DNA from: CAYPEL01 sp964409635
Lineage (GTDB): Bacteria > Pseudomonadota > Gammaproteobacteria > DSM-19610
Assembly (NCBI GenBank): GCA_964409635.1
Contig: CAYPEL010000044.1
Span: forward strand, 1 to 17,792
Direction of reading: 5' to 3'
Length of the DNA stretch: 17,792 nucleotides
The notes beneath the pieces were generated by a model, which had not been told where the DNA came from, made no database searches, and saw nothing but the letters and a program-made list of their open reading frames with translations. Shown piece after piece: positions 1 through 6,263 of this stretch. A program made the position numbers and the translations under genes. Each line of letters opens with the position of its first letter. The stretch's first letter is position 1.

Positions 1-39
1 GGTTTGATGCAAAATGAATAGCCGGTTAGAACGTATTTT

Positions 40-387
40 TTAGCTGGCCACTATTTTGTCCAGGATGGCCTGGTGCTCTTCGGAGATATTTTCTATATGT
101 AATCCGGTCCAGTAGGTGCCGGAACCATTAATATCTTCACACCACAAACTTTCGGCCGTAATCAGTATTGAGGCATCTGCAACACCTTCAGCAGATAATG
201 GCACATTCAGGTGATAGCGTGTGTTGACGGCGACCGGTTCCTGACTGGCCAGCATTAAGCCTCCAGTAGACAGGTTTGCGAGTTGCCCTAGCGGGGCGCC
301 GGATTTAGCATCGGTTACAATTAATTCATCAGTGATTTCAAGCCGCCGCTGCTGGCGGTGTTCACTGCTGGCTTTTACTTGACTCAT
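40..387 (-). CDS. PilZ domain protein (c-di-GMP receptor)
   Basis: A 115-residue stand-alone PilZ domain. The two c-di-GMP binding signatures are visible: an RxxxR motif (R11 to R15, in RQQRR) and an N-x-S-x-x-G motif (NLSTGG, residues 38-43). PilZ domains bind cyclic di-GMP in the cytoplasm and pass the signal to a partner. The ATG at 385-387 is preceded on the minus strand by TAAGGAAT (394-400) at good spacing. The gene begins 32 bases after the DUF1631 stop codon on the same strand, so the two are almost certainly co-transcribed and the DUF1631 protein is the likely partner. Family assignment is firm; the output it controls cannot be read from the sequence. Confidence 0.9.
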   Translation of the reverse strand: MSQVKASSEHRQQRRLEITDELIVTDAKSGAPLGQLANLSTGGLMLASQEPVAVNTRYHLNVPLSAEGVADASILITAESLWCEDINGSGTYWTGLHIENISEEHQAILDKIVAS

Positions 388-419
388 TTTGTATTCCTTA
401 TCGGGATAGAGTGGTTGTA

Positions 420-2714
420 TCAGGCCGTCGCAGCCACGCCACGATCCAGCATGCGGTGGATGGCGGTGAGTGCACGGTCTACAAAAGGTTTCTTATCAGG
501 TACGACAATCTCGGCATTGCCTCTAACCAGCGCGCCCGCCAGATCCGTCATGGAGATCACGACTGATTTCACGCCCATCTGATCGACAAACATGTATTTT
601 TGGGTAATCGTACTGCGCCAGGATAGTTTGGCGCGATGAGCTTTTCCGGTGGTTTCATCTGTGAATTCAAACCAGGTGCCAAAGGGTAGGTCGGATATTT
701 TCTCCAGGGCAGCTTTTTCTTCGGTGCTCATCATCTCGACGGCCTTTTCTGGTGTAGCCTCAGGCTCCGGTGCTATTTCAATGGCAGGTGTTTCTACCAT
801 TTCTTCAGCCGGCATTTCATCAAGGTTCGGAGCTAGAACTTCCTGCTGAGATTTGAACAGCGCCAGTAGCAAGGCTTCTTTTTCAGCGTGCTGGGTCGTA
901 TTGAGTGCGCTGCGTATGTCTTTCTGCAGGTTTTCCAGTTCAGATTCACGTTGGATGCGTTCTGTTTCATTTGCAGGAGGCGCTGCGCTGGTTACGATAT
1001 TTCTTGCCATGCTGGTTGCACTTTTCCACGCTTCGCTTTGGTCGCCCTCCGGTTCGCGGAGCAGAATAAAGATCATTTTATCTGTCCAGAGCTTGGTCAG
1101 TAAATTGCAGCTGGCGCGGGCGAGTGCTTTACCGCTCAAGAATGTACGTGTTTCCTGCTGTGCACGGTTGCGTGCCGTCAGCAGTTTTTCCTGTCCATTT
1201 GCAGCTTCATTCGTACGTTGTTCGACCACCTCTGAACGTTTTTTGGTTTCTTCCGTAATTTTTATAAACTCTACCCGCGCGCTTTCAAAAATATCAACTT
1301 CTTCCTCGAAGTCAGCCAGCAGTTGCTCGACAATTTTCCGCATTCTTGGAAAGATGCCCGCATCAATATTTTTATCATTTACCCAGCGTACCCCGGCCGC
1401 AATCATATCGTTCATCAGGCGGCGGGCAGGGTGTTTGCTTTGGGTGAAGAAACGGCGATCAAGAATCGCAACTTTGAGCATGGGTGTATGCAGGCGGCTG
1501 ATGAGTGCCTTAACAATGCTGGGTAACTGCTCTTCTTTAAGCATAAATTCGAATAACATGCCAACCAGATCGATGACATCTGAATCGGCCGTTGGTATTT
1601 TACGCCTATCCACAGCACCAAAGATCTTCTGGCGTTCTTCAAAAAGGGTTTGCTGTAACGTGGCGACAAGATTTTCGTCAACCTTGATGTTTTCAAAGTA
1701 TTCGTTGCTGGATATTAATGTTTGTCCAGATCGGACGTGGCCTTGCATCTGGTTAATCGAACCAACCAGGTTTTCTGCAGGCGCCAGAGCGAGGCCGGTC
1801 ACAGGGCCGTTTACAGGCGCGGTAACGCTGCGGTAACCAGGCTGCATGGCTTGTCCGGGTTGGCCGCCACCCACCGCCTGGACTTGGCCGGGGCTTGCCT
1901 GTGGATGCCGTTGGGAGAGAAACTGACAGATCGTTCCAAACAGTTCTGTACCCAGTTCTTCCGGTGAGGAGGGATCACCCTCTTCGCCTTCAGCCATGGC
2001 TTGTGCCGTGTCACCGGTACCCATCGCACCGCTGCCTATGCTGCCTGCTGCGGATTTATGAATTTTGTATTTCAGTTTAGGCAGGATGCCTTCCTGAACA
2101 AGCAGCTCGTTATACTCACTGTACATCTGGCTGGTTTTGCCCATGACAAATTTGTCGAACAAAGCCAGGATGACCAAACGAACCTTGGTGTCCATTTCCA
2201 TTTCATGAGTAGCTAGGCGGAAGGCTTCTGTCAGGGCAACAGGACCGGCCGGAATCTGATGTTCAGATATCGGATCGCCGTCATTGACGAAGGATAGGCG
2301 CTGCACCAGTGCGTTGAGGTTGTCTTGAACTTTTGATGCGTTTTTAGTGAGAATGTTTTTTATCGCCACATCCTCTTCCATGGCGTCGTCTTTGACCAGC
2401 GAGAATGAAAATTCACTGTCTTCATCTTCCTCATCAACAATTTCATCCGAGGGTGGAGACCATTCCGGAAATTTCTCGAAGCTGTCCAGCACTTCTTTGT
2501 GAAAGCGGCGCTCTACATCGGGCCGTTTTTTACGGACTTCGTTCATGGCTTCGAAAAACAAAGCCTGTGCTGCGTTGCTCTCCGCTTTTTCGGCGAAATC
2601 GAGCAGTCCGATATCTGCGTTTTCAAACATCCTGTCCACTAGCCCAGAGAGATGGCTGCGGGCCATCTTATGACAGTTATCCAGTATCTTTTTATAGGTG
2701 GGCGCGATTGACAT
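420..2714 (-). CDS. DUF1631 family protein
   Basis: A 764-residue cytoplasmic protein with no signal peptide or TM segment. The N-terminal third (MSIAPTYKKILDNCHKMARS, then an acidic run around residues 90-105) and the C-terminal region (residues about 680-745, with GTWFEF, AKLSWRS and YMFVDQMG) match my recollection of the DUF1631 family, a poorly characterised proteobacterial family. The middle is mostly helical, with a Gly/Gln/Pro-rich low-complexity linker near residues 250-310. The ATG at 2712-2714 has only a distant GGAG upstream, so initiation may be weak. A PilZ gene follows 32 bases downstream. Pairing of DUF1631 with PilZ suggests a c-di-GMP linked role (inference). Some database entries call such proteins thymidine phosphorylase; nothing here supports that. 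Confidence 0.8.
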   Translation of the reverse strand: MSIAPTYKKILDNCHKMARSHLSGLVDRMFENADIGLLDFAEKAESNAAQALFFEAMNEVRKKRPDVERRFHKEVLDSFEKFPEWSPPSDEIVDEEDEDSEFSFSLVKDDAMEEDVAIKNILTKNASKVQDNLNALVQRLSFVNDGDPISEHQIPAGPVALTEAFRLATHEMEMDTKVRLVILALFDKFVMGKTSQMYSEYNELLVQEGILPKLKYKIHKSAAGSIGSGAMGTGDTAQAMAEGEEGDPSSPEELGTELFGTICQFLSQRHPQASPGQVQAVGGGQPGQAMQPGYRSVTAPVNGPVTGLALAPAENLVGSINQMQGHVRSGQTLISSNEYFENIKVDENLVATLQQTLFEERQKIFGAVDRRKIPTADSDVIDLVGMLFEFMLKEEQLPSIVKALISRLHTPMLKVAILDRRFFTQSKHPARRLMNDMIAAGVRWVNDKNIDAGIFPRMRKIVEQLLADFEEEVDIFESARVEFIKITEETKKRSEVVEQRTNEAANGQEKLLTARNRAQQETRTFLSGKALARASCNLLTKLWTDKMIFILLREPEGDQSEAWKSATSMARNIVTSAAPPANETERIQRESELENLQKDIRSALNTTQHAEKEALLLALFKSQQEVLAPNLDEMPAEEMVETPAIEIAPEPEATPEKAVEMMSTEEKAALEKISDLPFGTWFEFTDETTGKAHRAKLSWRSTITQKYMFVDQMGVKSVVISMTDLAGALVRGNAEIVVPDKKPFVDRALTAIHRMLDRGVAATA

Positions 2715-2940
2715 GTTTCTGGTCTTGCTCCATTTAGTCGGCAGATGGTCGTTTAAGTTGTTCCAGCAATATCTGATATATCATCGGCTTGCCATGCATC
2801 AGGCTTGAGCTGTAAAGCAACGATGAGATGCGGGCTGGTCAGATACTGGTTTTTAATCGGGTAAAATTTATATAACATATTGTATTATATGAATAAAGAA
2901 GCTAGAGTTTGGAATTGGGAATCACTACCAGGTGGCATGA

Positions 2941-3975
2941 ATGGGTGAAGAAAATCTGAAAAATGTGTCCTATCGGGTACTGATAGGGCTGGCGGCATTT
3001 ATCATCGTTGTCGCCGGGATGCGGGCTGCACAGGATATGATTGTGCCCTTTTTACTGGCTGTTTTTATCGCCATTATCAGCACACCACTACTGACAGGCC
3101 TGCAGCAACGCGGTTTGCCGACGCCAGTGGCGTTACTCGCAGCAATTTTTTCCATCCTCGCGGTCGTGGTTGGCATCGCCACCCTGGTCGGCGGATCACT
3201 GGATGGATTTTCGCGGGAACTGCCGGTTTATCAGGAAAAACTGACGCTACAGGTTGACCGGCTGGCTGGCTGGTTAACAAAAATGGGTATCGGCGTTTCC
3301 AGAGATACTTTCCAGGATTTCCTTAACCCGGGTTCAGTGATGGTGCTGGCATCCGGTATGTTAAAAGGTCTGGGTGGCGTCCTGACGAATACCTTTTTAA
3401 TACTGTTGACGGTGGTTTTTATCCTGCTTGAAGTGTCTACGTTTTCTGACAAGTTGCGTACTGCATTAGGTTCGCCCGAATCCTCTCTTGGGCATTTCCG
3501 CTTGATGCTGGATAACGTAAAAAGATATATGGGTATAAAGACGCTCACATCGGCATTAACCGGTGTTTTAACCGGTGGCGCGTTGTTGCTGATGAAGGTT
3601 GATTTTGCGGTGTTATGGGGCTTTCTCGCCTTCCTGTTTAATTTTATACCCAATATCGGTTCAATTATCGCCGCTGTACCGGCGGTACTGATTGCTTTAC
3701 TGCAACTGGGTCCCGGTGCGGCATTGATTGTGATGCTTATCTATCTGGTTGTGAACTTGGCTGTCGGCAGCATGATTGAACCCCGGCTGATGGGACACCG
3801 GCTTGGATTGTCGCCGTTGGTGGTTTTTGTATCGCTGGTGTTTTGGGGTTGGGTGCTAGGACCGGTGGGTATGTTTCTATCCGTGCCCTTGACGATTGCC
3901 GTACAGATCATTCTTGACTCAAATAACGATAGCCGTTGGTTAGCTATTCTGCTCGGGCCGGGTATCACAAAGTGA
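2941..3975 (+). CDS. AI-2E/PerM family membrane transporter
   Basis: A 344-residue polytopic inner-membrane protein of the AI-2E family (relatives TqsA, YdiK, PerM). Hydrophobic segments alternate along the length: two near residues 8-45, one near 60-85, one near 140-165, then a closely packed set from about 195 to 335. The family's C-terminal signature is present: a conserved IEPRLMGHRLGLSPLVV stretch, then VFWGWVLGPVGMFLSVPLT. Substrates differ between members (autoinducer-2 export, Na+/H+ exchange or unknown), so no substrate is assigned. The ATG at 2941 follows AGGTGG (2930-2935) with 5 bases between; another ATG at 2937 is out of frame. It is divergent from the DUF1631 operon, and 461 bases separate it from the next gene. 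Confidence 0.88.
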   Translation: MGEENLKNVSYRVLIGLAAFIIVVAGMRAAQDMIVPFLLAVFIAIISTPLLTGLQQRGLPTPVALLAAIFSILAVVVGIATLVGGSLDGFSRELPVYQEKLTLQVDRLAGWLTKMGIGVSRDTFQDFLNPGSVMVLASGMLKGLGGVLTNTFLILLTVVFILLEVSTFSDKLRTALGSPESSLGHFRLMLDNVKRYMGIKTLTSALTGVLTGGALLLMKVDFAVLWGFLAFLFNFIPNIGSIIAAVPAVLIALLQLGPGAALIVMLIYLVVNLAVGSMIEPRLMGHRLGLSPLVVFVSLVFWGWVLGPVGMFLSVPLTIAVQIILDSNNDSRWLAILLGPGITK

Positions 3976-4020
3976 TCAAAGTTCTGCTTGACAGCATTAT
4001 TCAAAAAGCGCTAACTGGGG

Positions 4021-4035
4021 CTGACAGTTTGTCAG
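4021..4035. promoter_or_regulatory. 15-base palindrome CTGACA-GTT-TGTCAG
   Basis: Perfect 6-base arms around a 3-base centre, 45 bases after the AI-2E stop codon. No T-run follows, so it is not an intrinsic terminator. It could be an operator or a small RNA hairpin protecting the 3' end of the AI-2E transcript. Confidence 0.3.
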
Positions 4036-4065
4036 TGGCGGCGATGCGCAAATCATTATTCTATA

Positions 4066-4081
4066 TAGCTTAATAGCTTAA
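4066..4081. repeat. Tandem direct repeat TAGCTTAA x2
   Basis: Two head-to-tail copies of TAGCTTAA. The TAGCT core recurs downstream at 4366 and in TATAGCTATA at 4401-4410. It may be a protein binding site or chance in AT-rich DNA. Confidence 0.3.
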
Positions 4082-4108
4082 AGATAAAGCCGTGCGTCAT
4101 GTGGTGTG

Positions 4109-4152
4109 TTGCATATGATGCGTTTTGGCGGGGCGTGCAACGTTGCTGCAAC
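4109..4152. promoter_or_regulatory. Cluster of GTTGC/GCAAC half-sites, candidate upstream activator site
   Basis: GTTGCA at 4109-4114 is followed by the perfect palindrome GCAACGTTGC (4137-4146), which overlaps a second one, GTTGC-T-GCAAC (4142-4152). Three half-sites in a row suggest a dimeric regulator. Measured from the predicted start of the sigma54-like promoter (about 4316), the cluster lies roughly at -207 to -164, where bacterial enhancer-binding proteins often bind. Confidence 0.3.
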
Positions 4153-4289
4153 ATTTCTAGTTTTAAGGATTAATTAGTAATAACAATGAGTTGAATAATC
4201 TTTCTCATATTTATTATTAATTTATGATTTTGGTGCGAAAGGCACTGCACAAAATAAAATAGCAATAAAATCAATTGGATAATAATTAT

Positions 4290-4305
4290 TGGCACGTTAA
4301 TTGAT
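4290..4305 (+). promoter_or_regulatory. Sigma54-like promoter candidate
   Basis: TGGCACG (4290-4296), four bases, then TTGAT (4301-4305). The sigma54 consensus is TGGCACG-N4-TTGCW, so the -24 element is perfect and the -12 element has one mismatch, at the normally conserved C. Spacing is exact. An AATCAA (IHF-like half) at 4270-4275 lies upstream. Transcription would start near 4316, giving a leader of about 120 bases before the SCP2-like gene. The -12 mismatch keeps confidence modest. Confidence 0.35.
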
Positions 4306-4335
4306 TGCATAATGCTGATTAAAACGGCAAAAAAA

Positions 4336-4401
4336 TACCAGCTAACGTACAGGTTGCATTAACTTTAGCTGGTAGAACTAACACAGCTACCTTGTTTTTT
4401 T
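4336..4401 (+). promoter_or_regulatory. Competing hairpins before the SCP2-like gene (attenuator-like)
   Basis: TACCAGCTAA (4336-4345) is perfectly complementary to TTAGCTGGTA (4365-4374), with a 19-base loop. The right arm can instead pair through TAGCTG (4366-4371) with CAGCTA (4384-4389), and that second hairpin is followed by CCTTG and a T-rich run (4392-4401). The two structures are mutually exclusive, as in an attenuator. The second stem is only 6 bp, so termination would be weak. Confidence 0.35.
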
Positions 4402-4436
4402 ATAGCTATAAATTAACCGTTACAGAGGAGATGACC

Positions 4437-4835
4437 ATGTCAGACTTGTTTTCAGAAGAATGGATGAAAGGTTTTATGGAGTCCTGGAACGCCGACCCCG
4501 ATCTATCGGGTGCGCTTGAGAAAATCGGATTCAACTCTGTTATCGCCTATGGCATCGACGGTGAGCCAGAACCGCGTGGTGTGCTGACCGTCGAAAACGG
4601 CAAAGCCGTTGCTGCCGGGCCTTTTAGCGGAGAGACACTGAGTTGGGATATGCGTGCCACTCAGGCTAATTGGGGCAAATGGATGAAAAAGCCGCCGGGC
4701 ATGATGGGGCTGGGTATGGCCTACACTTCGCGCAAACTTAAATTTCTGGTCGGAGATTACGGTGCGATGATTAAAGATCCGCGTATGGCGGGCCCGTTTA
4801 TCAAGAGTTTTGCTGTTATGGGTACAGTGACCTAG
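4437..4835 (+). CDS. SCP2-like sterol/lipid-binding family protein
   Basis: A 132-residue soluble protein with the pattern of a small SCP-2 (sterol carrier) domain: an acidic N-terminal helix (MSDLFSEEWMKGFMESWNAD), a beta-rich centre, and a C-terminal block with GLGMAYTSRKLKFLVGDYG and then KDPRMAGPFIKSF. SCP2 domains form a hydrophobic cavity that binds lipids or acyl chains. No signal peptide is seen, so it acts in the cytoplasm. The start is the second ATG of ATGACCATG, because GAGGAG (4425-4430) lies 6 bases before 4437 but touches the ATG at 4431. The gene stands alone, behind a long regulatory region and before the RND genes. The substrate is unknown. Confidence 0.6.
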   Translation: MSDLFSEEWMKGFMESWNADPDLSGALEKIGFNSVIAYGIDGEPEPRGVLTVENGKAVAAGPFSGETLSWDMRATQANWGKWMKKPPGMMGLGMAYTSRKLKFLVGDYGAMIKDPRMAGPFIKSFAVMGTVT

Positions 4836-4877
4836 CCGGGAAAATTTACAAGGCTTGTTTTGGCTTACACCCTAGCG

Positions 4878-4904
4878 TTTGTTCTGGGGCTGTCCCCAAA
4901 CAGG
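4878..4904 (+). promoter_or_regulatory. Hairpin downstream of the SCP2-like gene
   Basis: GGGG (4886-4889) pairs with CCCC (4894-4897) around CTGT. The stem extends with T-A, T-A, T-A, G-C and T-A pairs around a single bulged C at 4884. No T-run follows, so a classical terminator is unlikely. It could be a 3' end stabiliser or part of the RND operon leader. Confidence 0.35.
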
Positions 4905-4921
4905 TCATGAGAAAAGCAAAG

Positions 4922-4964
4922 CCGGCCAACGGCAGAGTGCGTAAAAATTAGATCGTCTGGCCGG
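4922..4964 (+). repeat. Inverted repeat CCGGCCA / TGGCCGG before the RND adaptor
   Basis: Perfect 7-base GC-rich arms (4922-4928 and 4958-4964) enclose 29 bases containing an AT-rich stretch (GTAAAAATTAGA). It lies 28 bases before the RND adaptor start. It may be an operator of a repressor controlling the pump or a leader structure; no regulator gene is adjacent. Confidence 0.3.
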
Positions 4965-4992
4965 GGCAGTAACATCGAGGAATGTAGCGATA

Positions 4993-6186
4993 ATGAAAAT
5001 ATTCAGTGCTCTTCGTTTCTATGTAGCAGGTGTCTTGTTATTACCGGCAACGGCTATTTTACAGGCAGCCAATGCGAATAATCCGCAAAACCAGGCGCAA
5101 GCGGGCGCCGATGTCGTCACGGTCATGGCCAATCAGATGGGCGCCACTGTTACCCTGGGTGGGACTGTTGTGCCGTATCGGGAAGTGACATTGACGGCAC
5201 AGATTCCTGGCCGGATAGAATTCATTGCTGGCACCGAAGGTGACTGGTTCAAAGCGAAACAGTTATTGGTGACCATCGATGACGATGCCCTGTTGGCCAA
5301 GCGCCGCGCGGCGCTGGCAGAGTTCAATAATGCGGCTTCAGCCGTACAGAATGCCAAGGTTCAGTACTCGCGTGAGTTGTGGTCGCCACAGTCACGCAGT
5401 ATTGCCAGAAGTCCGGGCATGGGTATGCCGTCGATGTTCGACCAGATGTTCACACAGCCCATGGCTGGCATGATGCCGGGCAATACCGGGGGCACACCTT
5501 GGGTCGACAGGCAAGCGGATCTGTATTCGCAGGGCCACCAGATCAGTCAGGCGGAGGGTCGCCGTATGCGGGCAAGATCCCGGATTGATGAAATCGATGC
5601 CAAGCTGCGCGATTCCCGCTCCATTGCTCCGTTTGAAGGGGTTGTGGTGCGTAAGCTGGTCGAGGTGGGTGATACCGTGCAACCGGGTCAGGCTCTGTTG
5701 CAGTATGCGGATACCCGTTATCTGCAGATCGAGACGAAGATTCCCTCCAAACTCATTTCCGGCTTGAGCAAGGGCATGATGGTGCCTGCCCACCTCGATG
5801 TTGGAGATACCTATGTGGATGCGCGTGTTGCGCAGATTTTCCCGGTAGCGAATGCGCAGGGGCACACCGTGACTGTGAAGCTTGATTTGCCACAGGGCGT
5901 ACCGGGTGGGCCTGGCATGTATGCCGAAGTGATGGTGCCGGATACCAATACCCAGGTGGAAGCAGTCCCTATTATTCCCGAATCGGCTGTCATGTGGCGC
6001 GGCAGTTTGCCGGCTGTTTACGTGGTATCCAATGACAACCAAAACCAGTTGCGGATGGTCCGGCTTGGGAGCCGCTTAAAGGGTAATCGAGTCAGCGTGC
6101 TATCCGGCTTGCAGGTGGGTGACAGGATCAGGATGAATCCATCGTCACGCGAAGCATCAAGCTGGGCAGGTGGCCGGGCAAAATAG
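4993..6186 (+). CDS. RND efflux periplasmic adaptor subunit with Met-rich insert
   Basis: A 397-residue membrane fusion protein. It has a signal sequence (residues 1 to about 28, ending near LQAANA), a lipoyl/barrel half (GTVVPYREVTLTAQIPGRIE, about 57-76), a helical hairpin (about 98-205), the second lipoyl half (IAPFEGVVVRKLVEVGDTV, 211-229) and a beta-barrel/C-terminal domain. The hairpin is interrupted at residues about 139-172 by a Gly/Pro/Met-rich insert with seven Met between 143 and 161. Adaptors link the inner-membrane pump to an outer-membrane channel; no TolC-like gene is present here. The permease gene follows after 77 bases and they surely work together. The Met-rich loop could bind soft metals or reshape the docking tip (inference). 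Confidence 0.88.
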   Translation: MKIFSALRFYVAGVLLLPATAILQAANANNPQNQAQAGADVVTVMANQMGATVTLGGTVVPYREVTLTAQIPGRIEFIAGTEGDWFKAKQLLVTIDDDALLAKRRAALAEFNNAASAVQNAKVQYSRELWSPQSRSIARSPGMGMPSMFDQMFTQPMAGMMPGNTGGTPWVDRQADLYSQGHQISQAEGRRMRARSRIDEIDAKLRDSRSIAPFEGVVVRKLVEVGDTVQPGQALLQYADTRYLQIETKIPSKLISGLSKGMMVPAHLDVGDTYVDARVAQIFPVANAQGHTVTVKLDLPQGVPGGPGMYAEVMVPDTNTQVEAVPIIPESAVMWRGSLPAVYVVSNDNQNQLRMVRLGSRLKGNRVSVLSGLQVGDRIRMNPSSREASSWAGGRAK

Positions 6187-6263
6187 CGTTTTGCAAGTTG
6201 TCCCCTTGCTGCCTGAGCTGTATAAAAAATAAAGTAAATTTTGGAGTGAGACTAGTCTGAGCC

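Larger units (their letters stand above)
3976..4436. other. Long AT-rich non-coding region with clustered inverted repeats
   Basis: The longest gene-free stretch in the window. No convincing ORF, tRNA or known riboswitch is seen. It holds a 15-base palindrome just after the AI-2E gene, a tandem TAGCTTAA pair, overlapping GCAAC/GTTGC palindromes, a strongly AT-rich tract (about 4150-4290), a sigma54-like promoter candidate and a set of competing hairpins before the SCP2-like gene. These are listed separately. The layout (distal palindromes, AT-rich spacer, promoter, structured leader) looks regulatory and most likely controls the SCP2-like gene. Confidence 0.6.

Noticed and set aside
853..1836. 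Long open frame on the plus strand opposite the DUF1631 gene
   Set aside because: It is antisense to a clear family member, is Ser/Arg-rich in a way typical of reverse-frame translation, and has no ribosome site or recognisable domain.
2774..2890. AT-rich palindromes between the divergent DUF1631 and AI-2E genes (TGATATATCA; ATATAA/TTATAT)
   Set aside because: A promoter region is expected here, but no -35/-10 pair with proper spacing stood out, and short AT palindromes are common by chance.
4392..4436. TTG start that would extend the SCP2-like protein by 15 residues
   Set aside because: It has no ribosome site, lies in the T-rich run of the leader hairpins, and GAGGAG is placed correctly for the ATG at 4437.
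5392..6042. 216-residue open frame on the minus strand within the RND adaptor gene
   Set aside because: His/Arg-rich shadow of a well-supported adaptor gene, with no homology pattern or ribosome site.
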